The notes under the pieces were generated by a model. The model was given only the letters and a program-made list of their open reading frames with translations. It was not told the DNA's origin and did not search any database. This document shows, piece after piece, positions 1-12,061 of a stretch of DNA of 64,000 nt. Origin of the DNA: Lotus japonicus (taxonomy: Eukaryota; Streptophyta; Magnoliopsida; Fabales; Fabaceae); the NCBI RefSeq assembly GCF_012489685.1, contig NC_080043.1, positions 4,776,501 through 4,840,500 of the forward strand, in the 5' to 3' direction. Numbering within the stretch: the first letter of the stretch is position 1; each line of letters opens with the position of its first letter. Position numbers and translations under genes: made by a program.

Positions 1-393
1 AATTGAATAAGAAAATACCAATTTGACTTGAAGCCTGTCTACTGCGAGGTAGAAATGGCGTGAGTGACTGAAGATTCATGAAAAAGAAAGGGTTAGACAA
101 CGAGATCTGGAGAAGACGAGAAAGAGAGGCAGAGGCGCGGCGCAGGGTGCGTGGTGAACTGGTGGTGGCGTGGTGGTGGCCGGTGGTGCACTGGTGCGTG
201 TGTGTGCTTGACCTAGGGTGAGAGAAAGAGGGTGAGGACTGAGGGCTGAGTAGTGAGTGCGTGTGTGAGAGAGAGGGTCTTTGGTGCAAATTGAAATTTT
301 CAGGGGGTTCAAAAAAAATATTATATAGGGGGGTAAGTGAGAAATTTTTTTTTTTCATCTGAACCCCCTGGGTCTAACGTGGGTCCGCCCCTG
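1..393. mobile_element. right end of a hAT-type element, cut by the window edge
   Basis: The segment ends at 384-393 in a GC-rich terminus whose reverse complement starts CAGGGGCGGA, a terminus I associate with non-autonomous plant hAT elements. Next to it are short G/C homopolymer runs and an internal inverted pair: the GAACCCCCTG at 361 is mirrored by the CAGGGGGTTC at 301. The bases after it, 394-401, would be one copy of an 8-bp target duplication, but the left copy lies outside the window. No transposase coding is visible; the 78-residue minus-strand reading frame here is low-complexity and His/Pro/Thr-rich. Confidence 0.45.
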
Positions 394-401
394 CTAATAC
401 A

Positions 402-2042
402 GTCGTTTCATCGGCAGCGAAAATCAAACATATATATTTTTCTGAGTAAAAATGCTCAAATCTTATGAATTGAGTTAAAATAATGTGTTGGTTGTTAGAA
501 AGTGCTTAACTTAGAAAGAAGGTGCATGAATGTTAAAAAAAAAATAATGGATTTGGTTATGGCCACATGAAAACACATGAAGTAAAAACAAATTAATGTT
601 GTAAGAATGTAAGGGTATTTGCTGATTAAATAGAAATGAAAATTACTATAGTATTTAAAATTATTTCATGTTGGAATGAAGGGGTGTGGCTGGCATGCAG
701 ATTGAAGAAGTGATTTGATGTAAAAGCCGGTGAGGGAGGGGCTGTGTGTTCTTAAAATTCGAGCATGATGTGTCAAATTCCCATTGCATCTATCAATAGT
801 TCACTTCTTTCACCTAGCAATAGTTATAGCATCACCTTCTCCCTTGTGTAGCTGATGGTGATGGATTGGATTGGATTGAATTAATGGATGGGATGGATGA
901 GTAGAGTCATGCATGTTTATTTGATTTCTAATAGGTCTCATTCTAATAGGTCTCATGAATTAGGGGGGGCTAAAATCAATGTATTATTCAGACTATTCTA
1001 GTACACAATTCAAATGTTCCATCCTAATCACTCTAATTAATTTCAGCTTTTTATTCATGTCTAGGTTTGTTCCAACATTTTTGTTTGGGCATGTATTCAT
1101 TGATTAAAAGGAAATAAAAAATCTCTGGAAAATAAAAAATGTGACATTATCCAATGTCTTGTGCGATTGTTCTTGTGTAGGTGTGAATTGCAATAAATGA
1201 ACCTCAACTATATACTCTTGCTTTCTGCTTCCCTTTCATGGTTCCGGATGCAAAAGAGCTACTTTCAGTAACATTTGTTCTGTTCTGCGAGTAGTCATTG
1301 GGATGGTCACAAATGTGTGATGTGTTAAAAGCTGGTTCTTGGGACACCACACCATCATACCCAATTGAGATCAGATTTTATAGATATGAGTCAAGGAACA
1401 CACTCTTTTATTTTATATGTCATTTGATTTATTTTCAAAAAATCAACATACTTAACTCTCTCACTTAGGAGTATTAAATTTTTCTCTTGACTTCTAAAAA
1501 AATAAATTTATCCCATAAAATGTGTTGGTGAAATTGTTTAAAAAACGTCCTAATAAGTAATAACATTTCTCTTTTACATACATAGGAAGTACTTATCAAG
1601 GCTTTTTTTCAAACACTTTCATTTGGATGGGTCAAAAGTCATATAGAGTCTAATATATTATATGCACTCTGCTCCAATTTGGTGGAGTTGACATAAATTT
1701 TAACTCATAAAAAAAGTGTTAGAAAACAAAAATTAAATAGGGTGTGTGGTTAGCACTACTCTTGCATATATAAGAGTGATAATTCTCTAATTTTGGTTGT
1801 ATTCACGCTCTCGTACGTACAAGCGTCCCTGTGTTACCCCTGTTTTGTTTTTTATTACTTTTCTTCTTTATTGATATGTCATGTGAAAATGATAGCGATT
1901 AGATCTTATTTGTACCTTGTAACATAAAGGCTAAAAGCGTTTTCGTTTTTAGCAGAATTTAACTATCTTCAGTTGTGATCATGATTGAAACAGTTTAATG
2001 GATCAATCACACCATTGAAATGTCATGTAAATCCTGCTAACT
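402..2042. other. intergenic, AT-rich, no gene recognised
   Basis: I see no reading frame with recognisable similarity, no splice-supported exon chain and no complete repeat. The stretch holds short AT-rich segments and simple tandem motifs such as GGATTGGATT near 860-890. Confidence 0.5.
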
Positions 2043-2795
2043 ATTAGACTATCCACAATGGTTTCAACATTCAACACCCTCAACACTCCACTTTTTCTCT
2101 TCCCAACACTCCACATCACCTTCTCTCTCCAGTTCAACACTTCATTCAACTTTTACCCACTCCAATGGTTTTTCATTCAACACCCTACCCTACCACTTTT
2201 ATTTCATATTTTGATTTAATTTTATATTTTTCTTTTTATGATTTCATAAAATTAAAATTTTCGATAAAAATTAAATTAAATAAACTATTATCGATTTAAT
2301 TTAATTTAATGTTTTTTTTTTATTTAAATTAAATTAAATTAAATTAAATTAAATTAACGTAATATTTTTTTAACGTAAATTAAATTAAAACACTTAACAA
2401 TTTAATAGAAAGAGGATAGTAGAAAGATAATAAGATGATGAAAAACTTGGTTTTTTTTTTGTGTCCAAATCAAACGAACCAAGTCTCTATTTATAGAAAA
2501 AAAAAATCATGAATTTTGGTAAAAAAAATTATATTTTTAAAATTTTTTTTGAATGAAATAATTGAGTTGGAAAAATTAGGATAAACGAAAATCGCCCGGA
2601 CCAATCAAACGGAGCCACGTGTTGATCTGCAACCCTTCTCTCTCTCCACTGGGTCCCACACGCAGGTTTCAACTATGTTGAAAGTTTTCAACACCTCTCT
2701 CCTCCTTCCAACTTTCAACACCCACCTTCAACACCATTAAACTACCATTTCAACATTAAACTACCCACTTTCAACACCATTGTGGGTAGTCTAAT
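2043..2795. mobile_element. long-TIR MITE of about 750 bp
   Basis: The two ends are inverted copies: the left end reads ATTAGACTATCCACAATGGT and the right end, reverse-complemented, reads ATTAGACTACCCACAATGGT. Both are followed by further matching CAACA-rich sequence in the same inverted sense. The interior is non-coding, with a TTTAA-type low-complexity tract around 2270-2400. A clean target duplication was not identified, so the superfamily is unassigned. The length and AT-rich non-coding core suit a non-autonomous DNA element. Confidence 0.6.
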
Positions 2796-3149
2796 GGTAA
2801 TTCAGAGTTACTCAGTGTTTCTCTTTTGGAAATTGGAATATGAATCTCCACTCTGCATGATTCGAAAAGATTTTTTTCTATTTAGTAAATAATTTTGACT
2901 TGAAGATGTATGATCAATCCGTATGTATGTTCCGGAGAATGTGACTGTTTTGAGTTGCATATTTTCCCCCACAATTTTAACAATACACGATATTGTTTTA
3001 CTAAAGTGATCATATAAATTGTTATTCACATAAAAAATTGTGAAACACATCAACTTTTATTGTTAATTAATAGATGACTCGTTAACATTTGAAGTTTTGA
3101 ACTAAATTTAATAATTTCAATTTTGAAACTACGATGAATTAATTTGGGC
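2796..3149. other. intergenic spacer, nothing recognised
   Basis: This is AT-rich sequence between the long-TIR MITE and the LTR/TRIM remnant. The one reading frame here (81 residues, minus strand) has no recognisable motif. Confidence 0.4.
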
Positions 3150-3637
3150 AATTGAAATAGGGACTGTATCATCAGTCTAAGGTACCTATTGGAATTAGGA
3201 GGTCTAACTCAACCCAAAAGTTAGTTCAAGAGTTGAGGTGTGTACTATCCTTTATAAGTATTTTTTTTGACCACATCTCTAGTCAATGTGAGACTTCTAA
3301 CACACCCCGTCACACTCAGGGCTGAACATCTGGAGCGTGAATTAACATCAAAGGATGGCCTAAATACGAGAGGTCTCCACACAACAGATAAATTTAGAAT
3401 AGACTCTGATAGACTGATACCATATCGAAACAGATCAAATACTCAGAGAGAATCTAATTGAGAGAATGAAATCTCATTTTCATTGAATGATCAAAAACTA
3501 TACAATCTGTACAATACAAGCTATATATACTAGCTACTTGAGTCTAAGACTCTATTATTCACTAACCACTAGATTAACTAACTCATAATTTATTAACAAA
3601 CTTTTTAACAAACTAACAGAACTACTAACTGCTAACA
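3150..3637 (-). mobile_element. LTR/TRIM-type retrotransposon remnant
   Basis: Read on the minus strand, a G-rich polypurine-like stretch (3303-3309) is followed by TGTTAGAAGTCTCACATTGA, an LTR start common to plant TRIM-type elements. On the other side of a ~110-bp internal region, TGGTATCA (3415-3422) looks like an initiator-Met primer binding site. Sequence 3423-3637 ends in an LTR-like TGTTAGCAG but does not match the 3150-3302 segment, so the two sides may come from different insertions. No coding capacity is visible. Confidence 0.4.
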
Positions 3638-3886
3638 ATGGAAGAAAATTTAGAATGAAATGAAAATATTATTGACTCACACATCCATTTTAACTTTTAG
3701 TGAAAGAAAATGAAAATGTTAGATCAAATTTTAGTGATGATTTTTAACCGTAAATATTTTGTGGTGATTAAAAATTACTATTAAAGAGTATGTCAATTGA
3801 ACTCAACATATAAGAAATGAATGTGTACGTATACCCAAGAGAAAATTAGCTTGTAAAAATAAATAAAAATTTAGCAATGGTTATCA
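3638..3886. other. short spacer before the CACTA element
   Basis: This is AT-rich spacer. The last three bases (TCA, 3884-3886) are the left copy of the CACTA target duplication. Confidence 0.5.
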
Positions 3887-4573
3887 CACTACTACAAAAA
3901 CACTAATTTGAGACGGAAAAATCCGTCGCACACTAGTTAAAATTTCCGTTCCAAAATAATTTTGGGACGGAATTGTGACGCAAAAAATTGTGTCGCTATA
4001 TCGCTCGTCGCAAAAGTTTTGGGACAGAATTTATTATTCTGTCGCAAATTTGGGACGGAAATTGAGACAGAATATAATAAATTACATTTTTAAAATAATA
4101 ATTTCGTGACGAAATTTGTGACAGAAAATAATAAATTAGTTGCGACAGAATCTTTCATTCCGTCGCATTTTGGGACGGAATTTAATAAGTTTTAATTTTT
4201 TCAAATAATAATCTTTGTGACGGAGTTAGTGACGGAGTTAGTGACGGATATTGTAATATGTTGTGACAGAACTGAGAACAACATAGTCTATCCCAAATCT
4301 TGTGACAAAATATTTCCGTCACTAAGTTGAAGATTAGGATAAATAGCAGCACAACCAAATTTTTAGCGTTTTTTATTTTCTTCACATTTTGATTTTAATT
4401 AAATTAGTAAGAAATCTCAAATTAATCTGCAATAATAACTAACAAAATATGAAAATAACATTAATCAAGAATCAACTCTTCATTAACAACAAGCTTCATG
4501 TAATTCATAAAGATCACAACTATACAAAAAATACCAAAATTACTTAGAGTTTCCCTAAAAAAGTTACTTATTT

Positions 4574-4946
4574 TCAAGCCACATAGTAAGCATGCTGGTT
4601 CCTTACACCTTCAAAGCTCTTTTTACCATCCTCTTCCATCTTTTGAATAGCTTCAATTCCAGCATGTCCGGATTCAAAACTGCGGAGCTTCTCAATTTAA
4701 GAATCTTCCTCAACCCGTTTTTGAGCCACCAATGCCTCCATAAGTTTCTCATTTGCTTCCTTAGTTACTCTTTGTGCTTCTTTTAGCTTCTCAATTGTTC
4801 TTTTGTCTTTTATAGATCTTTTAGAGCAAGATTTATCTGGGTTAGCAATTCTGAATTCTTCATAGCTAGTGGGGTTGCCGTTGGTGCTTTGTTGGGAGTT
4901 GCTAGAACTTCTTTGTTGGGAGTTGCTAGAACTTCTTTGTTGGGAG
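4574..4946 (-). pseudogene. CACTA transposase-like C-terminal fragment, interrupted
   Basis: Read on the minus strand, one frame begins with a tandem Asn-Ser-Gln-Gln-Arg-Ser-Ser repeat. It continues through YEEFRIANPD and a Lys/Glu-rich helical stretch (KLKEAQRVTKEANEKLMEAL), and ends at a TGA (4574-4576). An in-frame TAA at 4697-4699 breaks it. The charged coiled-coil tail and the position inside a CACTA element suggest the C-terminal exon of the element's own transposase (Ptta/En/Spm type). Family membership is inferred from composition and context, since no catalytic domain is visible. Upstream exons could not be defined. Confidence 0.4.
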
Positions 4947-6960
4947 TTTCAGATTAATTAGACCCTATCAGATTCATAGTGTCAATAACGTATAAAACAA
5001 GGCACTAAATTAAATGGAAAAAAGACAAGAAGACTATAAAATAATAAAATGTTATATTTGTTGTAGGTAACCAAATAGATAGATGGATATAAGCCTAAGA
5101 GATTATGTTCACATTATGCATGATGGCATAGGAACTAACCGTCATCAATTGGTCTCAATACTTCCTTCAAAGTCCTTCCCTCTACTTGTCCTTTGTCGAG
5201 TTCCTTCCCAAGCTACTACACTAGTTTTGTCAGCTTTATTAACATATCCTTGTAACAACCTATACATGATGCTTGCTACATAGAAGAGAAGCACAAAATA
5301 TTCACTATAGACAATAATGAAAGGGGAGGATTTAACCAAAATGTACCGGGCTAGAAATTTTCAGAAAACAGAAATTTAATATTAGTTTTTAGAAACATAT
5401 ATGCCTTATTTAAAGCTATGTAGTTCAATTACAAAATAAAAATAATAATAAAACTTCCACTATAAAAATACTTTAGGGGATCTATGTGGTTCCACAATCT
5501 AAATCATATAAGTAATTCCACAAAAGACATACTCTTTGCAGCATCTTGAAGCTGATTGAAGGCCTTCAGAGGATTTTAACTCTTCCTGCAAGATGCAAAC
5601 TTGTCAGTAAATTTTGTTTTACAACTGAAGATGCAATAAGAGAGGGTCTTTCACTAGAATGAAAAGAAAAAGAGAATAGATTTGAAGAATTCATTAAGTA
5701 AGTACAAATGAAGACAATAAAATGATAAATTCCAAACTCAACAGGCAAGATACTAAACTGAGTGTTTTTCTCAATGATTTACATAACATTCTTGGGATGC
5801 TTTCATGTTACTAGTAGAAAGTAACAACAAATTCTTACCAAAGATTAGCCTTATTCAGAATAAGAAAAGGCCAGGCTCATGCTTGCCTAATTATATCATG
5901 CAAAATCAAACATAAGAGAAACCTTTACTTGACAGCACAGTGATCATAATGGATCCACGGACATTGTAGCATGAATGTATTGAAAAGGTTGGAAGGAATC
6001 CTCAGTGCACAAGCTGAAACATAAATAATGAGGAAAAGAAGTGATTCAACTAATAACTAAGACTACTTTCCCAGCCACTAATTTGTAGTTTTAGTCGTAC
6101 AACAGCAGTAGCAAAGCCAATTCCAGCAAAAGACTCACATGGCAAATAAGATATGCAAGTAGGCACTGTGGCGAGATCCAGCCGTAGTAGAGCACGCAGA
6201 TAAAATGTGATAAGAACCAACTTGGACAGACCCCGCATATTTGGCACCCAACCTCACACCAATATGCCCTTAGTGGCTAGCCTGCAACTTGAAAATTCAC
6301 AAAGCACAGCACAAAAGGAAGAAAAGGAAAAACACAAAACAAAGGCCTTAGCCAACTAGAAACCCACAAGACTCTCTTCCAGAAACAAAACCTTCAAGAA
6401 TAGAAATTTCTTTGTCCCTCAGCACAGCAAAAAACAACAAACCACTATTTCAAAACAACACAATTATAAAGTCCACAACCCCTTACAAAACTATAAGGGA
6501 CAACCACCCATCTTCAGCAAGCCACAAAACAGAACAGAGGAAAGCCTAGGATACTAGACATTGACCTATGCTTAACTAGTGATTTGGCTCTAATATAAGA
6601 CAGTAATGAGAATAAACTCAAAAGTGTGAAAGCAAAGCAAGAAGAAATCTCACGAGAGCCATTTCCTTTTCCATCATTCCAGAAAAATATACAAGCACTA
6701 GAAAGATTATTTACAGGATATTGGATAAATTGAAAAATTACCGTTGAAGATTTCGAAGGAAGACTTCTGGAGCACGAGTCTGAGAGCGAGAGCGAGAGCG
6801 AGAGCGAGCGGTAGAGAAAACGTGAACCTGAGCATGAAATCGAGTACTGAGAAGAAACAGATGTCCTTGAACTCCAAGAGAGCGTCGTCGATCAGGCACC
6901 CCCACTGACGGCAAGTCGGCAAGGAACCACGGTGCGCAAGCATTGAACCGTGAGAGGTAA
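4947..6960 (-). other. CACTA interior, gene-like but unresolved
   Basis: On the minus strand, 6707-6943 has higher GC than its surroundings. It includes a CTCGCT hexamer repeat (6780-6812, antisense of GAGCGA) and ends in a GTAATT that could be a splice donor, so it looks like a first exon. Between this and 5080 there are short open segments but no frame long enough to identify. It could be the 5' part of the element's own transcription unit or a captured host fragment. No domain is recognised. Confidence 0.3.
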
Positions 6961-7139
6961 AGAATTTAGGTTATGAAATTAAAGATATGAAGTATAATAT
7001 AGTTAAAAGAAATAATATACATGATGAATTTTAAAATATTTGTTTTAGATTTTAAATAAAAATAATAACATATATTTTAAAAGATCTTATATAAGCATGC
7101 ATGTTTATATATTTGGCAAAAAAGTAGAAAATAAAAAAT

Positions 7140-7790
7140 TGAGGTCGACATAAAGTCTAGTCAAGTTTGATGGGTATTGAAGATCAATTAGAGGTCTCAT
7201 CGTACTTGATGAGTCCTAAGTTCAAAATGAATATGAATTAAGTTTTATGGACCTATAAGATCAAATAATGGGTTTTATTGGACTCGATGGACTTTGTACG
7301 TAGCACGAAGCTTCATTGGGTCTAACGGGCCTTTAAAATCAACATGGAACCTCATTATCTTATAACGGACCTTATAGAGCACCATGAAACCCAATAAGGT
7401 TATATGAGCTTCTAAGATCAACATGGAACATAATTAGGTCAGATAGACATTTGAGGTCAACATGAAACCCATGCGGGCCTAGTGAATATTAGAGATCAAC
7501 TAGATGTTTCATCGTACTTGATGACCAGTTCGAAATGAAGCTTAATTTGACTTGATAGACCTATAACATCAATAATCAACTTCTATTGGATTTAATGAGC
7601 CTTGTGCGTAATGCGAAGCCTCATTGGACTTGATGGGCCTATAAGTTAATCGTTGATTCTGATTGGGTCTGGTGCGCCTTATACACATTATAAAACCTTA
7701 TTGAGTTTAATAGACCTTTAAGATAAACATGAAACCTAACTATAATATCACAATATAAGTGGGCCTAACTTTTCATTGGTTAGAGTCTAC
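7140..7790. repeat. degenerate ~35-40-bp tandem repeat array inside the CACTA element
   Basis: The phrase 'AAGATCAACATGGAACCTCA' followed by 'TTGGGTCTAATGGGCCTT'-like sequence recurs, with divergence, many times (for example near 7333, 7405, 7450, 7570, 7690). The array is non-coding and lies between the gene-like interior and the right subterminal repeats. Confidence 0.55.
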
Positions 7791-8034
7791 AACGCTTAAG
7801 TCTAAAGTTTAGAAGGCTTGTACGCGACTGGAAAAATGATAAATAAAGTAAAAATAATAATAAATATTTATTAGTTATTCAAAATTGTAAAACTTTAAAC
7901 AAAAAATGTTCTCTTTGTACTTCTAATTAAATTTTTTAATATATAAAAAATATTGGTCAGCAAATCTGCAGCCCACAAGTTAAGCGGAATAACTCACACA
8001 AGGTCGTATCAAAATGGACAACGTATTATAAAGT

Positions 8035-9188
8035 TGACGCCTTGATTTTCCCCCAAAATTAAATCTTCAAATTGGGACGGAAAATAAATGTCGTCCCCAC
8101 ATTGGGACATATTATATAAATGCGTCACCAAATTGTGACAAAATACAAATTTCGTCCCAAAAAAAAAGATTATTTTTTAAAAAAATAATTGTGACGAATA
8201 ATTACTGCTAACTTCGTCACAAATTGGGACAAAATAATTAAATTATTGCGTCCCAATGTTGGCGCCTTGATTTCCCCCCAAAACTAAATATTTAAATTGG
8301 GACGGAATATAAATATCGTCCCCACATTGTGACGATTTATATAATTGCGTCACTAAATTGTGACAGAATAAGAACTCTGTCCCAAAAAAATATTATAATT
8401 TTAAAAAATACCTGTGACGGAAAGTTATTGCTAACTCCGTCACAAATTGGGACGGAATAATTAGATTATTGCGTCCCAATGTTGGCGCCTTGATTTCCCC
8501 CCAAAACTAAATATTTAAATTGGGACGGAATATACATATCGTCCCCACATTGCGACGGTTTATATAACTGCGTCACTAAATTGTGACTGAATACAAACTC
8601 TGTCCCAAAAAAAAATTATAATTTTGAAAAACATTTGAGACAGAACATTATTGCTTACTCCGTCACAACTTGGGACGGAATAATCTAATTATTTTGTCCC
8701 AATGTTGGCGCCTTGATTTCCCTCCAAAACTAAATATTCAAATTGGGACGGAATATAAATATCGTCCCCACATTGCGACGGTTTATATAAACGCGTCACT
8801 AAATTGTGACTGAATACAAACTCCGTCCCAAAAAAAAATTATAATTTTAAAAAACATTTGGGACGGAGCATTATTGCTTACTCCGTCACAACTTGGGACG
8901 GAATAATTAGATTATTGCGTCCCCAAAATTGGCGCCAAGCTTCCCTCCAAAATAAATGTTTCCTTTGGGACAGAAGTTTTTTAATTCGTCGCAAATTTGC
9001 GACAAATTTCCTAATTTCGTCTCTAAATTGTGACAAAATTTGTATTCCGTCCCAAAATGTTAAATTAAGGTTTTAAAAAACTTTAGCGACAAGAAAGTGT
9101 CGCCAAAACCGTCACAAACTAATTATTTTGGGACGGAATTGTTTTCCGTCGCTAAATTCCGTCATAATTTGAGTGTTTTCTAGTAGTG
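8035..9188. repeat. four ~223-bp subterminal tandem units plus a partial fifth
   Basis: The landmark TTGRCGCC recurs at 8035, 8259, 8482, 8705 and 8929, giving spacings of 224, 223, 223 and 224 bp. Each unit contains several GGGACGGAAT or CCGTC motifs in both orientations plus a CGTCCCCACATTG block. The last unit runs into the right CACTA terminus. Such arrays serve as subterminal transposase-binding repeats in En/Spm-type elements; that role here is inference. Confidence 0.8.
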
Positions 9189-9492
9189 TCAATAAAGAAT
9201 GGGACAAGCCTATACAATGTTGGCAAAACCTATGACACCGGCCCCCTAGTCCCTATTGATTTCAAGAGAGATTTGACAATTTTACGGGTAACTTTGATAT
9301 GAAATGGAGGGTTGATGCAACCAAATGAACTATCTGCCTTGGGCAAAAGAGGCACCACAGCTCTGCACACAGTTGAACAAGCACCTAAAAATTTGTAAAA
9401 AAAAAGATAAAAAGATATGAGAGAGAAATGAAAAATCTAACCGATTAATAGGATAATAGAGATTAAAAGAACAATTTAGCATAGAGTTTAAT

Positions 9493-9657
9493 TTTGATGC
9501 ACCGAAGGTGTAAAGTTTTTTTACACCGTCAACCAATCAAATTTTAAGGATGTGACATGTCAATTAAAGAAATTAAATGAAAAGAGAAATTTTCTCACAT
9601 TCTTAAAATCTGATTGGTTGACGGTGTAAAAAAACTTTACACCGTCGGTGCATCAAA
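9493..9657. mobile_element. 165-bp foldback MITE
   Basis: A 56-bp arm (9493-9548), beginning TTTGATGCACCGAAGGTGTA, is repeated in inverted orientation at 9602-9657 with two mismatches. About 53 bp separate the arms. Each arm also contains its own small palindrome (GGTGTAAAG...ACACC). A diverged relative lies at 52027-52189 and an arm-like fragment near 42120. No clear target duplication was found. Confidence 0.75.
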
Positions 9658-11930
9658 CTTTTTCTCTTTCTCTTTAGTATAACACTTTGATGAATAAATG
9701 GATGAGTTTTAAAAAGAAATCATGGGGTGTATAGTATAACACATCAAAAATAAAAAGAAGAGGGAATAAATTTTAAGAAAATAAAATATGAGTGAGAAGG
9801 GGCCAAGTGTGTCGCAAATAGTACCAGAATTTGCGGAATGAGGAGTGAGAAAAGAGAGCAGGAGGGAGGAGTAAGAAGTTGGCGTGTAGTAAGAATGAAT
9901 GACTATCTGATTATTTAATATTTGTACTGTGCAGCTGGCAGTGATGATATGAAGCAGCTTTATCCTCATCCATTGTATATACACGTGAAAATTTCTCATT
10001 TATTATCATTTTCACAAATAAACTTGTTCCCTAGAGACTTTTTGTAATGTATTATTAAAGTCTTTCACTAGTATAAGTCAATTTTGGGTGTGTTTGATAG
10101 TTTACACTTTACACTAATGCAAACAAATGTTTACATGCATGCATTTTAAGATACAGTAAATAAAAGTTTGTTGAAATTAACTAAAGTTCTATCTAAACAT
10201 ATGAAAAGATTAGGATGAATCTTTTTAAAATTGGTCCAATGGTGCACCCACTGTTGGTGGTGGCAGTGTCCGGGGCTATGGTGGTATAGATCGATGGGGA
10301 TGGATTGCTTCTGTCTATGACGAAGGTTTTGGTTGTTTGACTTTGGTCCCTCGAGTGATGACTTTTCTTCTTCCTCTTTACTTTGTTTGATTATGATTTG
10401 GTGAATTTGGTATAATGTATATTTGTTGGAGTTTGGAGTCTGTAATTGATTTATGTAGTGTGAAGGTTGATAAGCTAAGTGTCATATGCACCAACAGAGA
10501 TTACAAATTGAAGTTTCCCACACACACTCAAATTTCAAAGGTTGAATTTTTGGGCGAAAATGGATAAAACGTCAAAGCTTCATAGACACACTCAACTCCC
10601 CATCTTCGCATCTTCTACATCTTTGTTTCCATTCATGACTTTGAATCTCTGATCTTAAAAATGACAACCTAAAGATGACAAATGCAGGTAGATTTGTGGT
10701 AGCCAAAGTGAACGAAAGGGTGTCGTGTGGTGGCTTGAAGTAGGATTGGTTGCGGTTCACCGAGGTTGCGTCCAATCTTCCTAACAACACGCGAGTTGGG
10801 CGTCATAGCATGTGAAACTCATTACTATGGGGATATGGTTCCATCATCTGGCTATTATTGACTTGGGGGTGAACAAAGTCGCTTTACTTCAAAGCAAAGT
10901 AGATGTTTTTGTAACGATGGACTAAAAGGTAAGCTCCAAGGCTTGAGGGCCTAGGTCTTTTTTCACCTCTACACCGGGATAAAAGGTTATGAAAGCAAGC
11001 CCCTCCTCGGTTGTATAGCCTGTGGGTTGAAACAGTAGTGGCAGCTGAGATGTAGACGTTGTAGGGCGGTGGTGGTTCTAGGTCTATTGAGTTGTGGTGG
11101 TATTATAATTACACCATTTTAATACAAATTCAATTCTAACTTCTAATTTAAAAATATTTATACATTTCATGATCTAATGGTGTTTAAACATCGAAGTAGT
11201 TTTTTTTGCAGTAAACATATACTTGAAACTAAAATTTTGCATTAATCATTACATATGAATAAAATGTGGCTCCACCCATTTTAAAGAAGTTAGTCTACCT
11301 AATATTGATACTTATAATGAGTAATATGTCTTATCATGTGTATCCTATCCTATAAGAAACTATCCCTGATTAAACTGGAAACATTAATACCATAGTGGAA
11401 CTACTCAAATCCAAAATTTTGATTTCTTAAAATAAGACATTACCAACTCTTTATCTATTAATGTAATCAAATTTTAAAATTCTGGAAATTAAATATAAAG
11501 TTTTCCTAAAAAACAAAAATTAAGAAAAGTGTCTCTCTTCCTCTGGTAATTAGGTCACTGACAGAGGAGAATACCTGCACACTTCCTCACACACGCACGC
11601 ATACTCGAAGCAGAGAGTCTCAGAGCCCACTCCCTTCCCTCTTCTCTCTCTAGCTATGTGGAATTGTGGATTATGATAAGGACATATTGGCAGAGACTAG
11701 TGTAGAGAGAGAAACAAATATCAGAACTCAGAAGAGGACACACATACATAACACAGTGCAGAGAAAACACACATACAGATATTTCTACAGACCCCTATCA
11801 TACCCTTCACCTTTCCCCCCTGCCACTCGATTTCCTCAAACCAAATCCCCATGAAATCATAAACTTTCTCTCAACCAACCACACTCATTCACTTGCCTCA
11901 CCATGCATTCTCCTCATTCACATTTCTTCC
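9658..11930. other. intergenic region upstream of the NAC gene
   Basis: No gene is recognised. Around 10240-10340 and 10680-11100 the sequence is less AT-rich with broken short frames, which may be old gene or retroelement debris. From 11520 to 11880 the sequence becomes CT- and CA-rich, as is common near plant promoters. Two frames (72 residues at 10572-10790, 62 residues at 11666-11854) lack recognisable motifs. The second lies upstream of the TATA box and so is probably not transcribed with the NAC gene. Confidence 0.45.
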
Positions 11931-11938
11931 TATATAAA
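11931..11938 (+). promoter_or_regulatory. TATA box of the NAC gene
   Basis: TATATAAA lies 124 bp upstream of the NAC start codon. It is followed by CT-rich sequence of the kind found in plant 5' leaders. A transcription start about 30 bp downstream would give a leader of roughly 95 bases. Confidence 0.6.
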
Positions 11939-12061
11939 CCAACACCCTTCAACTCTCTCCCCATCCAACAACAACATTCTCATTCTAGCTGTTAGTTAAT
12001 CAATTCAATTCCATTCTCTCTCCTCAACCTTCTGATCCTCCTCCTACTTCTTCAACATACC

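Larger units (their letters stand above)
3887..9188. mobile_element. complete CACTA (En/Spm) transposon with TCA target duplication
   Basis: The left end reads CACTACTACAAAAACACT and the right end, reverse-complemented, reads CACTACTAGAAAACACTC, both CACTA-type inverted termini. The flanks carry the 3-bp duplication TCA at 3884-3886 and 9189-9191, the hallmark size for this superfamily. Both subterminal regions (3887-4350 and 8035-9188) are packed with short GGGACGGAAT/CCGTC motifs in both orientations, as expected for transposase-binding arrays. The interior has only a damaged transposase-like exon (4574-4946, minus strand) and an unresolved gene-like stretch to about 6960. The element is therefore likely non-autonomous. 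Confidence 0.88.

Noticed and set aside
76..312. 78-residue minus-strand frame
   Set aside because: Low-complexity, inside a transposon end, no start context or homology.
8035..9188. CRISPR-like regular repeats
   Set aside because: Units are head-to-tail 223-bp tandem repeats inside a plant CACTA element, without spacer structure. The window is eukaryotic.
11666..11854. 62-residue frame upstream of the NAC gene as an uORF
   Set aside because: It ends before the TATA box at 11931, so it should not be in the NAC transcript.
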